A stretch of 64,000 nt of DNA from assembly GCA_002721445.1 (NCBI GenBank), contig PBKN01000009.1, forward strand, positions 80,242 to 144,241, written 5' to 3'. The position numbers were made by a program, and so were the translations under genes. Below, piece by piece: positions 38,049 to 48,868 of the stretch. The stretch comes from Chloroflexota bacterium (GTDB taxonomy: Bacteria; Chloroflexota; Dehalococcoidia; Lucifugimonadales; GCA-002723415). The stretch's first letter is position 1, and each line of letters starts with the position of its first letter. The notes below the pieces were generated by a model. It was not told the DNA's origin. It searched no databases and was given only the letters and a program-made list of their open reading frames with translations.

Positions 38049-38142
38049 AAATGGCAGTAGACCGGGCTCGTGAAAATCACCTACCGTTGCGGGTCAGCGT
38101 CGGAATTTGACCGACTTCCCTTTTAAGTCAAAGACACCATTA
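38049..38142 (-). ncRNA. Cobalamin (B12) riboswitch
   Basis: Read on the minus strand, the leader shows the conserved cobalamin-riboswitch core in order: AAAAGGGAAGTCGGT, AATTCCGACGC, the B12 box GCTGACCCGCAAC (about 38086-38098), then GGTAGGTG and GCCCGGTCTACTGCC. The outer ends AATGG and CCATT can pair as P1. Between it and the btuF start, a short hairpin TCCTTCGAGGA (38025-38035) lies close to the GAGGA Shine-Dalgarno, suggesting translational control. The element predicts repression of btuFCD when adenosylcobalamin or a related corrinoid is plentiful. Confidence 0.92.
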
Positions 38143-40348
<2,206 letters not shown>

Positions 40349-40352
40349 ATTT

Positions 40353-40369
40353 ACAATATATTATATTGT
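40353..40369. terminator. Possible bidirectional AT hairpin between gyrB and cysteine synthase
   Basis: The 17-nt sequence ACAATATATTATATTGT is a perfect 8-bp inverted repeat around one central base. It sits in the 21-nt gap between two convergent stop codons. It is pure AT, so the RNA stem would be weak. It may help termination in both directions, or be a chance palindrome in AT-rich DNA. Confidence 0.25.
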
Positions 40370-41290
40370 TTAATCCCAAATTCCTGTACTAAAATAACGT
40401 TCTCCTAAATCATTAAATAACGTTACAATTGAACCCTTTTCTAAAGACTTAGATATTTCTTTAGCTCCACATACATATGCTCCAGATGACTGTCCAATAA
40501 ATATACCTTTATTTGCTAAAGTTTTACACATTTTATAGGCATCATCAATATCCACAAAAACTTCTTGATCTGTAATTTCAGTATCATAAATTTCAGGTAT
40601 CATATGACCTTCACCTAATGGTTTTAATCCTTCAATTCCAGGCCATTCATCAAAATTTATACTACAGATTTTTATTTCTGAATTATATTCTTTTAACTTT
40701 TTCCCAACACCAGAAATAGTTCCTCCCGTTCCAACACCTCCAATAAAATGAGTTACATATGGATTTTGTTCTATTAATTCTTCAGCTGTAGTTTCATAAT
40801 GCGCCAAAGGATTATTTTTATTACTATATTGATCACAATAAAAATAAGTTTCAGGAGATTCTTCATAAATTTTTTTAACTTCTCTTAAAGTCTCATCATA
40901 ACCTAATATTGGATCAGTAAAAACTATTGATGCACCATGATTTAATATTCTTTTTTTTCTTTCTTCACTAGCATTTTCTGGCATTATTAATTTAACTTTA
41001 TAACCTAAAATAGCTCCTATCATTGCATAGGATATTCCAGCATTACCAGATGTTGCATCTAGTATAGTTTTATCTTTAGTCAAATCACCTGATAAAATAG
41101 CTTCAACTAACATTCTAAGAACTGGTCTATCTTTAATAGATCCTCCAGGATTTAAATGTTCACATTTAGCAAATAAATCAATTGAATTAGAATGCATAGG
41201 AATGTCTAGTTTAACCATTGCAGTATTCCCTATCAATGACAAAGCAGGATAGTTCAATATAAATTCTTTTATATTTTTAGGCAAAGCCAA
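40370..41290 (-). CDS. Cysteine synthase-family PLP enzyme
   Basis: A 306-aa fold-type II PLP enzyme of the O-acetylserine sulfhydrylase / cystathionine beta-synthase family. The PLP lysine is Lys53 in NPGGSIKDRP. The substrate-carboxylate loop is TSGNAG, and the phosphate-binding loop is GGVGTGGTISG. It makes cysteine from an activated serine and sulfide (CysK/CysM) or a related condensation; sequence does not separate these. There is no C-terminal CBS domain. Start ATG; 154 nt of AT-rich DNA separate it from the divergent ligA. Confidence 0.88.
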   Translation of the reverse strand: MALPKNIKEFILNYPALSLIGNTAMVKLDIPMHSNSIDLFAKCEHLNPGGSIKDRPVLRMLVEAILSGDLTKDKTILDATSGNAGISYAMIGAILGYKVKLIMPENASEERKKRILNHGASIVFTDPILGYDETLREVKKIYEESPETYFYCDQYSNKNNPLAHYETTAEELIEQNPYVTHFIGGVGTGGTISGVGKKLKEYNSEIKICSINFDEWPGIEGLKPLGEGHMIPEIYDTEITDQEVFVDIDDAYKMCKTLANKGIFIGQSSGAYVCGAKEISKSLEKGSIVTLFNDLGERYFSTGIWD

Positions 41291-41444
41291 ATTTATATAA
41301 CCCCTTAATTATGTTGATATTATTATCTATCATATATTTATTTAGTTTAGGTATTAAATTATAGAATCAATATACTTAATATTATATTATATAAAAAAAT
41401 AAAATTATATAAATCTATCAATTTAAAAGATATTAAGGTATCAG

Positions 41445-43457
41445 ATGGTTAATGAAGAATTAATTCAAAGAGTAAAATATTTACATCAACAAATAAAATA
41501 CCATAATGAACTATATTATGAATTAGATAGCCCAGAAATAAGCGATTATGATTATGATAATTTATTTAAAGAACTTAAAACACTAGAAAAAAATCATCCT
41601 AGTTTGATTTCTAGCGAATCACCAACTCAAAGTATACAAGATAACAAATTAGAAATATTTTCACAAATTAGTCATGAATCACCAATGCTAAGCTTGTCAA
41701 ATGTATTTAGTGAAGAAGAATTTATATCTTGGTTAGATAAAATAAAATTAAACACATCAAAGAAAATTTTAGAATTGGTATCTGAATTGAAATTTGATGG
41801 TTTAGCTATATCTTTAACATATATTAATGGCACATTAAAACATGCAGCTACACGTGGAGATGGCTTTATAGGAGAAGATGTAACAAATAATATTAAAACG
41901 ATTGATAATATACCAAAAAATATTTATTCACTAAAAAACGTAGCAAAAATAGAAATACGGGGAGAAGTTTATATTAAAAAGTCTAAATTTATAGCTTTAA
42001 ATTCAATCAGAACTAAAACAGGACTTCCTCCTTTTTCAAATCCAAGAAACACTGCTGCAGGATCTCTTAGGCAATTAGATCCAAAAATAACTAGAGAAAG
42101 ACCATTAGATGCATTTTTTTATAATATAGCATTTAGCACTACCCAAATCCCAAATACTCAATATGAAATATTAGAATATTTAAATAATTTAGGCTTACAA
42201 ACTAATCCAAATAATCAAAAAATTATATCTGGAGATGAAGTTTTAAAACTGCATAATTATTGGGGTGAAGAACGTTCTAAATTAGATTATGATTGTGACG
42301 GGTTAGTAATAAAAATTAATGATATAAATTTACAAAAACAATTAGGTTCTACATCTAGAGAACCTCGATGGGCAGTCGCATTTAAATTCAACTCAGAAAA
42401 GTCGAAAACAAAAATATTAGATATACAAGTCAATGTTGGAAGATCAGGAGCAATTACTCCTATAGCAATATTAGATCCTGTATATATTGATGGAGTTAAA
42501 GTACAATCTGCAACACTACATAATTATTCTTATATTCAAAAAAAAGAAATTATGATTAATGACTATGTAATAGTCGAAAGAGCAGGTGAAGTAATTCCTA
42601 AAGTATTAGAAGTAATCAAAACATCTAGAAAAGGTGATGAAAAAAAATTTGAAATGCCCGAAAATTGTCCTAGTTGTAATGAAAAGCTTTTCGATACACC
42701 CAATGAAGCTGCAATATTTTGTTTGAATTCATTTTGTAAAGAAAAACTGATTAGGTTACTTGAACATTTTGTAAGTAAAGATGCAATGGAAATAGATGGA
42801 GTTGGTAAAAAGCTTGTTGATATACTTATAAATGCTGAATATATATATGATATATCCGACTTATATTTTTTAAATAAAGATGACTTAATTAAATTAGATG
42901 GATTAGGCGATAAAAGTGCAGATAATATATTAAATTCAATTCAATCAAGTAAAACAAAACCACTAAATTCTTTGATTTTTTCACTTGGTATATCAAATAT
43001 TGGGAAAGAAGCTTCAATAATATTAGCAAATCACTTTAAAAATATTGATGATTTAATTAATGCTAATGAAGATGATTTAAACCAATTACCAGGTATAGGT
43101 CCTAAAATGACCCAAAATATTATCGAATATTTTCAAGCTGAGTCAAACATAAAAATAATTAATAAACTTAAAAAAGCTAATTTAAAAATGACTTTAACCT
43201 CAGGATATGAATCTAATATAAAAAATACAAACGTATTAAATGATATTAAATTTGTAATTACAGGCACACTTAAAGCAGGAAGCAGATCAGAAATTGATAA
43301 TTTAATAAATAAACACGGCGGAAAAACTTCTAATAATTTAAGTAAATCAACTAATTATTTAATAGTTGGAGACAAGCCCGGATCTAAATTAGACGATGCA
43401 AAAAGAATGCAAATTAAAATATTAACAGAATATGATTTTATAAAAATGATTGAATAA
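41445..43457 (+). CDS. ligA: NAD-dependent DNA ligase
   Basis: A 670-aa ligase of normal LigA length. The adenylation domain has the nucleophile Lys116 in ELKFDGLAIS, and the Ia domain precedes it (YHNELYYELDSPEISDYDYD). The OB fold, a Cys4 zinc site (CPSC and then C-x5-C), helix-hairpin-helix repeats (DGLGDKSADNIL, LPGIGPKMTQNI) and a C-terminal BRCT domain (VITGTLKAGSR, LIVGDKPGSKLDDA) follow in order. It seals nicks in replication and repair using NAD+. The next gene is recF, 77 nt on, same strand. Confidence 0.97.
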   Translation: MVNEELIQRVKYLHQQIKYHNELYYELDSPEISDYDYDNLFKELKTLEKNHPSLISSESPTQSIQDNKLEIFSQISHESPMLSLSNVFSEEEFISWLDKIKLNTSKKILELVSELKFDGLAISLTYINGTLKHAATRGDGFIGEDVTNNIKTIDNIPKNIYSLKNVAKIEIRGEVYIKKSKFIALNSIRTKTGLPPFSNPRNTAAGSLRQLDPKITRERPLDAFFYNIAFSTTQIPNTQYEILEYLNNLGLQTNPNNQKIISGDEVLKLHNYWGEERSKLDYDCDGLVIKINDINLQKQLGSTSREPRWAVAFKFNSEKSKTKILDIQVNVGRSGAITPIAILDPVYIDGVKVQSATLHNYSYIQKKEIMINDYVIVERAGEVIPKVLEVIKTSRKGDEKKFEMPENCPSCNEKLFDTPNEAAIFCLNSFCKEKLIRLLEHFVSKDAMEIDGVGKKLVDILINAEYIYDISDLYFLNKDDLIKLDGLGDKSADNILNSIQSSKTKPLNSLIFSLGISNIGKEASIILANHFKNIDDLINANEDDLNQLPGIGPKMTQNIIEYFQAESNIKIINKLKKANLKMTLTSGYESNIKNTNVLNDIKFVITGTLKAGSRSEIDNLINKHGGKTSNNLSKSTNYLIVGDKPGSKLDDAKRMQIKILTEYDFIKMIE

Positions 43458-43534
43458 ATATTAATTCAACCTATTGATTTAATATTTGTTCAAGTATAAT
43501 TAATTTTATTTAATTATATGTTTCGAGGTATAAA

Positions 43535-44704
43535 ATTCACCTCTCAAAACTTTATTTAAAAAATTTCCGGAATTACAAAAGCCTTCAGCTTCATATTGAA
43601 CCTGGAATAATATTAATTCAAGGTTCAAATGGAGAAGGTAAAAGTAATCTATTAGAAGCTATATATATATTATCTATTGCTAAATCATATAGGACTAGAA
43701 ATGAAAAGGATTTAATTTATAAATATAAGGAAAATGATATTGATTTCACACAAATTGAAGCAAAAACATTACACAATCAAATAGAATCTGAAATACAAAT
43801 AAACTATCATATATCTAAACCAATAGAGTCTATAAAAAACAAAATAGAATCTAAAACTAATTTTACTAAATCAATACGATTAAATGGCGTAAATATTAAT
43901 TCCTCAACTTTAGTTGGAAATTTAACTGCAGTATTATTTAATGCTGAAGATTTAGATATCATTTCTGGTAGTCCATCTGTAAGACGTAAATATATTGATA
44001 TATTTATTTCTCAACTTAATAAAAAATATTTAATTGCTCTTCAAAATTATCAAAAAATTCTTATACAACGAAATAACTTATTAAAAATAATACGCAAAGG
44101 CAAAGCTAATAAAGAAGAATTATATTTTTGGAACAATGAATTAATTCGAAGTGGTACATATTTAGTAGAAGAAAGAAATTCAACAATTAATTTATTAAAT
44201 AAGTTATCATTACCAATTCATAAAGATTTAAGTGATAATCAAGAAGACTTGAATATCACATATTTACCAAATATATCTGATATCACACAAGAAAATACCG
44301 TAATTAAATCTTTCGAAGAGCAACTTATAATACGAGAGAAAGACGAAATATTACAAGGAATAACTTTGGTAGGCCCACATAGAGATGACATAAATATTTC
44401 AATAAACAAAATGAATGCTCATTCATATGCTTCAAGAGGTCAATCTAGAACTGCAATTTTATCTATGAAACTCGCTCAAGCCAAAGTTCTAATGGATTTC
44501 TATAAAAAAGAACCAATAATATTGCTAGATGATGTATTATCAGAATTAGATATACATAGAAGTAAAAAAATACTTGATATAGCTACAAAATATACTCAAT
44601 GTATAATAACAACTAGTGATGAAAATTTGTTAAATAATCCAAATATTCTATCAAATCAAAAATTTAAAATTCAAGAAAACAATATTTTTTCTACTTTAAA
44701 ATAA
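43535..44704 (+). CDS. recF: DNA replication/repair protein RecF with AUU start
   Basis: About 389 aa. This SMC-like ATPase loads RecA at gaps with RecO and RecR. Walker A (GSNGEGKSN), the signature region (SRGQSRTAILSMKLAQ) and Walker B (PIILLDDVLSELD) are all in one open frame. No ATG, GTG or TTG exists in frame before TTG 44249, which lies far beyond Walker A. An in-frame stop lies at 43511-43513. The ATT at 43535 gives HLSKLYLKNFRNY right behind the initiator, the exact RecF N-terminus, and GAGG (43525-43528) sits 6 nt upstream. The ATG at 43518 is out of frame. AUU initiation is the simplest reading; a one-base homopolymer error is the alternative. Confidence 0.88.
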   Translation: MHLSKLYLKNFRNYKSLQLHIEPGIILIQGSNGEGKSNLLEAIYILSIAKSYRTRNEKDLIYKYKENDIDFTQIEAKTLHNQIESEIQINYHISKPIESIKNKIESKTNFTKSIRLNGVNINSSTLVGNLTAVLFNAEDLDIISGSPSVRRKYIDIFISQLNKKYLIALQNYQKILIQRNNLLKIIRKGKANKEELYFWNNELIRSGTYLVEERNSTINLLNKLSLPIHKDLSDNQEDLNITYLPNISDITQENTVIKSFEEQLIIREKDEILQGITLVGPHRDDINISINKMNAHSYASRGQSRTAILSMKLAQAKVLMDFYKKEPIILLDDVLSELDIHRSKKILDIATKYTQCIITTSDENLLNNPNILSNQKFKIQENNIFSTLK

Positions 44705-44713
44705 ATTTCATAT

Positions 44714-46354
44714 TTAGACTTCAGGAAAAGACCTTCGCCCTTCTAAATTACTATGAACATCTATTAATACAGTTTTACCTGATGCATTTAATTCTTGCGC
44801 TTTTTTGATTGCAGGTATAAGTTCATTTGGATCTTTTACTACAATTCCTATAGCTCCTAAACCTTCTGCAATCTTTGCATAATCTCCTGTTAGAAAAGTA
44901 GTCCCAAATTTTTCTTTTGCAGCAGGGTATCCTCCTGGATAAGTTGCCATTCCTCCATTATTTAAAACTAATGTTGTAATAGGTATTTTTTCACGAACTG
45001 AAGTTTCAATATCCAATCCAGACATACCAAATGCACCATCACCCATAAAGTTCATACAAAATCTATTTGGATTAGCAATCTTTGCACCAATCATTAATGG
45101 TATACCATAACCTAGATGTGTACTCTTACCCCATCCCACATAGCTATGAGGGACTGTAGCTATATAAAAAGGCATAATTGTATCCCTAGGAGCTCCAGCA
45201 TCATGAGTAATTGTACTATTATCTTTATCAATAGCTAAATTCATAGCATGAATTACTCTGTAAGTATTAATAGGAGTCTCATCAGATTCTAAAATAGGTT
45301 GCCATTCAGACATCCATTTTTCTTTCAATAAAGCTATTTCATCCGATATACCAGTATTAATATCATTATTAACTTTTAATTGGGTTTTTACTTCTTTTAA
45401 AATAGCTTCAAGTATTAATTTAGCATCTCCAGGTAATCCAACTTCAGCAGGAAAATCTTTATTTATATTTGAAATTGATTCAACACTATGTATTATTTTC
45501 TTCCCAGCAGGAATTTGTTGACCATATAACGTCTTTGTAAGACTTGATCCTATAGCAAATAAAACATCAGAATCTTTAAGCCATTTCTTTGCTGGAAGAG
45601 TTGTGGCAGCACTACCAGATCCTAAAGATAAAGGGTGATTTTCGTTAAATGAAGATTTACCAGGCATAGTACAAAATACTGGAATCTGTAACAATTCAGC
45701 TAATTCCTGTAATTGCACAGTAGCTCTAGAGAACAAAACCCCCATACCTGACCAAATAACTGGTCTTTTTGCTTCTAATAATATCTTTACTGCTTTATTA
45801 ATCTTATCTTGCTCTGGTAATTGAAGTGTTCGAGTTGGAATACTATATTCAATGTCATCTGAAGGCATATTAGATTCTCCAACATCTTTTGGTATCTCAA
45901 CAATCACTGGCCCAGGAGTACCATTCCTTAAGGCATGAAAAGCTCTTCTCATAACATCAGAAACTTGATCAGGATGAGATATCAATTCAGCATGCCTTGA
46001 AACAGATTCATATGTTCGAACAGGAGAAAAATAAGGATTAACACCATATTGAGAAAGTAAAGGTCCATCTGTTAAATATAATATTGGAACATTATCTGCA
46101 AAAGCTTGAGCTATACCTCCCATAGCATTTTCAGCACCCGAAGTTCCTTGAGTAATAACAACACCAAAATTATTTCTGCCTTTCATACGACTAAATCCAT
46201 CTGCAGCCATCACAGCACCTCTTTCATGTCTAAACATGATTGTTCTAATATCTTCCTGAGCTACAGCTTCTAATAAATCATTTGAAGGAAAACAAGTTAC
46301 AAATTCAATTCCTTCTTTTTTTAAAATTTTGGCAACTGCTTCTACTACAATCAT
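44714..46354 (-). CDS. TPP-dependent acetolactate-synthase-like enzyme (paralogue 1)
   Basis: A 546-aa three-domain TPP enzyme. The N-terminal domain carries the cofactor-activating glutamate in FRHERGAVMAADG, with TQGTSGAENAMGG after it. The central domain has PVIWSGMGVLFSRA. The C-terminal TPP/Mg motif is MGDGAFGMSGLDIETSV, ending near NNGG. It probably decarboxylates a 2-keto acid or condenses it. Acetolactate synthase itself is unlikely without a nearby regulatory subunit or FAD-site evidence. Start ATG with GGAGACTTT upstream. It converges on recF with a 9-nt gap and is divergent from crcB. Confidence 0.85.
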   Translation of the reverse strand: MIVVEAVAKILKKEGIEFVTCFPSNDLLEAVAQEDIRTIMFRHERGAVMAADGFSRMKGRNNFGVVITQGTSGAENAMGGIAQAFADNVPILYLTDGPLLSQYGVNPYFSPVRTYESVSRHAELISHPDQVSDVMRRAFHALRNGTPGPVIVEIPKDVGESNMPSDDIEYSIPTRTLQLPEQDKINKAVKILLEAKRPVIWSGMGVLFSRATVQLQELAELLQIPVFCTMPGKSSFNENHPLSLGSGSAATTLPAKKWLKDSDVLFAIGSSLTKTLYGQQIPAGKKIIHSVESISNINKDFPAEVGLPGDAKLILEAILKEVKTQLKVNNDINTGISDEIALLKEKWMSEWQPILESDETPINTYRVIHAMNLAIDKDNSTITHDAGAPRDTIMPFYIATVPHSYVGWGKSTHLGYGIPLMIGAKIANPNRFCMNFMGDGAFGMSGLDIETSVREKIPITTLVLNNGGMATYPGGYPAAKEKFGTTFLTGDYAKIAEGLGAIGIVVKDPNELIPAIKKAQELNASGKTVLIDVHSNLEGRRSFPEV

Positions 46355-46393
46355 AAAGTCTCCTCAACATATTTATTTATTGAAATTAGCACT

Positions 46394-46424
46394 ATTTTAA
46401 CATTTTAACATTTTAACATTTTAA
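46394..46424. repeat. Octamer tandem repeat upstream of crcB
   Basis: The 8-nt unit ATTTTAAC is repeated almost four times without change (46394-46401, 46402-46409, 46410-46417, then seven bases to 46424). It lies in the divergent intergenic region between a TPP enzyme and crcB. Copy-number change would shift promoter spacing for either gene. Function unknown. Confidence 0.85.
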
Positions 46425-46449
46425 AATATAATATATAAATAAAATATAT

Positions 46450-46469
46450 TATAAATAGTACTATTTATA
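46450..46469. promoter_or_regulatory. 20-bp perfect palindrome before the crcB ribosome binding site
   Basis: TATAAATAGTACTATTTATA is a perfect 20-bp palindrome ending directly at the GAGG Shine-Dalgarno of crcB. In DNA it could be a dimeric repressor site. In RNA it folds as an 8-bp stem with a GUAC loop right next to the ribosome binding site. The conserved crcB fluoride-riboswitch core is not present in this leader. Confidence 0.5.
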
Positions 46470-46479
46470 GAGGTTATTT

Positions 46480-46851
46480 ATGTCACAATGGTTATTAGTA
46501 GCTTCAGGAGGAGCATTAGGATCAATATCTAGATATGCTATAAACTTATTAGCTATATCTAGATTAAATTCAAATTTACTTGGAACATTTTTTGTAAATA
46601 TATCTGGCTCTTTAATACTAGGTATTATTATTGGAATATTAGATAATAAATCAGGTCAATCTACTTCATTTAGGTTATTTGCTATTATAGGATTTTTAGG
46701 TTCATATACCACATTCTCTACTTTAACTGTTGCATCCGCAAAATTAATTTTTGCTGATGAATTAATAAAATTTTTGTTAAATATTTTATTAAGTATATTA
46801 ATAGGACTTATTGCAGCAAGTTTAGGGATATTTATTGGAAAAAATATATAA
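46480..46851 (+). CDS. crcB: Fluoride ion exporter CrcB/Fluc
   Basis: A 123-aa membrane protein with four hydrophobic helices. Conserved features are GGALGSISRYAINLL at the N-terminus, GTFFVNISGSLILGI in helix 2, and GFLGSYTTFSTLTV in helix 3, with the phenylalanines and polar track that line the fluoride pore. It works as an antiparallel dimer, and a single gene is enough for that. Start ATG with GAGG 8 nt upstream, next to a palindrome. It is 18 nt upstream of the UGA-containing thioredoxin gene and probably shares its transcript. Confidence 0.92.
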   Translation: MSQWLLVASGGALGSISRYAINLLAISRLNSNLLGTFFVNISGSLILGIIIGILDNKSGQSTSFRLFAIIGFLGSYTTFSTLTVASAKLIFADELIKFLLNILLSILIGLIAASLGIFIGKNI

Positions 46852-46869
46852 ATAAGTTAAGAGTAAAAT

Positions 46870-47361
46870 TTGTACTTTATAATAAATCAATTTTCGTTTC
46901 TTTTAGTTTCGGTATTTTTACTAATATGTGTAACTATAATATCTAGGCAAATATTAGATTTCAAAATTACTTTGGTATTTATATTAATAATTACTAGTGG
47001 TTTAATTTTTACGCAAATATTTTTAAAAACAAAAACATCTGAAATTACAAAAATAGAAGATTTAAATAAATCTTTAGAATCTCATAAATTTACTTTAATA
47101 CAAATATATTCTGATTACTGAGTTGCTTGCTTATCATCAAAGCCTATAGTTGATAGGTTAGAATCAGAATTAGCAAAAGACATAAACTTTATAAGATTAG
47201 ATATCAATTCAGAACTAGGTAAATATATACGTAAAAATTACCAAATAAATACTGTACCATCATACTTAATATTAAATAAAGAAAAAGAAAAAATTTGGAG
47301 ACAAAATTTAAATGTACCAAGTATTGAATTAATTAATCAAATTAAGGAAAGTAATTCATAA
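46870..47361 (+). CDS. Membrane-anchored selenocysteine thioredoxin (in-frame UGA)
   Basis: A 163-aa protein if UGA 47119-47121 is read as selenocysteine (residue 84). Two N-terminal membrane helices (about residues 8-24 and 33-53) precede a thioredoxin domain: FTLIQIYSDY, then U-V-A-C with Cys87, then LSSKPIVDRLESEL, and the cis-proline loop NTVPSYLIL (Pro130) followed by KIWRQ. Read as a stop, UGA would cut the protein exactly at the active site. The downstream 79 codons stay open to a TAA and keep all thioredoxin landmarks. Start TTG 46870 follows an in-frame stop at 46864, with AAGAG 6 nt upstream. It should face outward and act in thiol/disulfide exchange. Partner enzymes are unknown. 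Confidence 0.85.
47119..47157 (+). promoter_or_regulatory. Candidate bacterial SECIS element 1
   Basis: From the recoded UGA (47119-47121) a stem-loop follows with arms CTTATCATC (47130-47138) and GTTGATAGG (47149-47157), eight of nine positions pairing with one U-U mismatch, and a 10-nt loop containing G. The stem starts 9 nt after the UGA, the spacing needed for SelB-bound Sec-tRNA delivery. The pairing is AT-rich and less striking than in element 2. Confidence 0.6.
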
Positions 47362-47372
47362 ATTAAAATAAT

Positions 47373-47831
47373 CTAATTGAATAACTCAGACAATTTATTA
47401 GCACGAAAAGAAAAAATCCGTTCTAATTCTTTTTTTACAAATAATTTATCTACTATAAAACCAAACCAAATCTTATATTTAACTTTATCAATTGCTAAGC
47501 ATCCATGTTCATTATCAATAAACAAATGCTCGTGTACCCATTGTCTATATGGCCCAAGAATCTGTTCATCTACAAAACGTTTATTTGGTTCCCAAACAGT
47601 AATTTTACTCCGCCATTTTATGGGTATATAACGTAGAGAAATACGATAATCAATTTTATCATTAAGTTTAATTTTGTCAGGTAGATTACTCAAGATTTTA
47701 AATTTTAAAAAGCTTGGAGTAAGTATCTGTAAATTATTTGCATCTGAAAAAAATTCAAATACCTCATCAGATTTTTTAGACAATTGTGTAGAGCAATAAA
47801 TTTCACCTTGGTCAATTTTCAATTCAAACAT
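47373..47831 (-). CDS. SRPBCC-family ligand-binding protein
   Basis: A 152-aa helix-grip (START/SRPBCC) protein of the polyketide-cyclase/dehydrase kind. The start (EIYCSTQLSKKSDEVFEFFSD) and ITVWEPNKRFVDEQ, then QWVHEHLFI, follow the family pattern of a deep hydrophobic pocket; no catalytic residues are obvious. It lies 4 nt downstream of the TIGR01777 epimerase gene on the same strand. SRPBCC domains are often found beside or fused to TIGR01777 proteins, so the two probably act together on an unknown ligand. It converges on the selenoprotein gene with an 11-nt gap. Confidence 0.78.
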   Translation of the reverse strand: MFELKIDQGEIYCSTQLSKKSDEVFEFFSDANNLQILTPSFLKFKILSNLPDKIKLNDKIDYRISLRYIPIKWRSKITVWEPNKRFVDEQILGPYRQWVHEHLFIDNEHGCLAIDKVKYKIWFGFIVDKLFVKKELERIFSFRANKLSELFN

Positions 47832-47835
47832 TTAT

Positions 47836-48744
47836 TTAACCTATGATATCTTTCAAAGCATTATCTAATTCTGCAAAATTAAATGAAAAATTCATGTCAA
47901 TTAATTTTTGTGGATTTACTCTGCGACTACCAAGTATTTCTAAAGCTAATTCTCCCATTAACATTTTCAAAGCAAAAGCAGGAACTAAAGCTAAATTTGG
48001 TCTTTTTAAAGTTTTAGCAAAAACAGATGAAAATTCTGATTGCCTAGAGGGATATGGGGAAACAATATTCAATGGTCCTTTAAAATCATTTCTAATAAGA
48101 AAATCAATTATATCTATAAAATCTTTAATATGAATCCATGACCACCATTGTTTACCATTAGATAATCTCCCTCCCAAACCAAACTTATATATGTATAACA
48201 TTTTTTTGAAGGCACCACCATTTTTACCTAATACTATTCCAGTCCTAAGTTGAATAGTATCAACGCCATGGTTATCAAGTTCTATTGATTCTTTTTCCCA
48301 TTTCAAACAAGTTTGTGCTAAAAAGCCTTTTCCAAACCCAGAACTCTCGTATAGTATTTCTTCTTCACGGTCGCCATAATACCCTATAGCACTAGAAGAA
48401 AGAAACTTTCTCACTTTGTGTTTCGGATTGTTTTTAATGATTTCAACTAAAATTCTAGTTGAATCAATTCTACTATTTATAATTTTAGATTTTTTATTCT
48501 TTGTCCAAAGTCCAAAAACATTTTCTCCAGCTAAATTAATAATCAAGTCGCTATTTATGACAGGTTCAACAGGGCATATTTTTAAATCAGGATCCCAGTA
48601 ATATTTTTTAATATTATCACCAAATAATGACTTAGATTTATCTATGTTTTTAGTCAAAATAGAAATAGAATACCCTAATTTATCTAATTTTTGTGATAAT
48701 TTATAACCAATAAAACCAGTAGCACCTGTAATCAAAATCCTCAA
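47836..48744 (-). CDS. TIGR01777-family NAD(P)-binding epimerase-like protein
   Basis: A 302-aa extended short-chain dehydrogenase of the TIGR01777 (YfcH / DUF1731) type. It has a Rossmann start ILITGATGFIGYKLSQKL, NLAGENVFGLWTKNKKSKI, SSSAIGYYGD, and the C-terminal DUF1731 block with PAFALKMLMGELALEILGSRRVNPQKL. The reaction is not established for the family. Start ATG. It forms a two-gene unit with the SRPBCC gene and is divergent from the lipoprotein selenoprotein gene, 124 nt away. Confidence 0.9.
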   Translation of the reverse strand: MRILITGATGFIGYKLSQKLDKLGYSISILTKNIDKSKSLFGDNIKKYYWDPDLKICPVEPVINSDLIINLAGENVFGLWTKNKKSKIINSRIDSTRILVEIIKNNPKHKVRKFLSSSAIGYYGDREEEILYESSGFGKGFLAQTCLKWEKESIELDNHGVDTIQLRTGIVLGKNGGAFKKMLYIYKFGLGGRLSNGKQWWSWIHIKDFIDIIDFLIRNDFKGPLNIVSPYPSRQSEFSSVFAKTLKRPNLALVPAFALKMLMGELALEILGSRRVNPQKLIDMNFSFNFAELDNALKDIIG

Positions 48745-48868
48745 TCAAATACTCTCCTATAAATGAAAACAAAGTAAATAAAATTATTTAACCAATTTAA
48801 AATTTAATGTATTATTATTAATTGTATACAACAAAATAGATAAATAAAAATTTATTAGTTAATGAATC

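Noticed and set aside
43518-43556. ATG at 43518 as recF start
   Set aside because: It is out of frame and meets a stop after 13 codons. It works only if a base is missing from the A-run at 43532-43535, which I cannot check.
46425-46479. Fluoride riboswitch before crcB
   Set aside because: The conserved GC-rich core of the crcB motif is absent; the leader is nearly pure AT apart from the palindrome centre.
46870-47121. A separate 83-residue membrane protein ending at UGA
   Set aside because: The fragment stops exactly at a thioredoxin active site, and the rest of the domain follows in the same frame to a TAA, so read-through is the better model.
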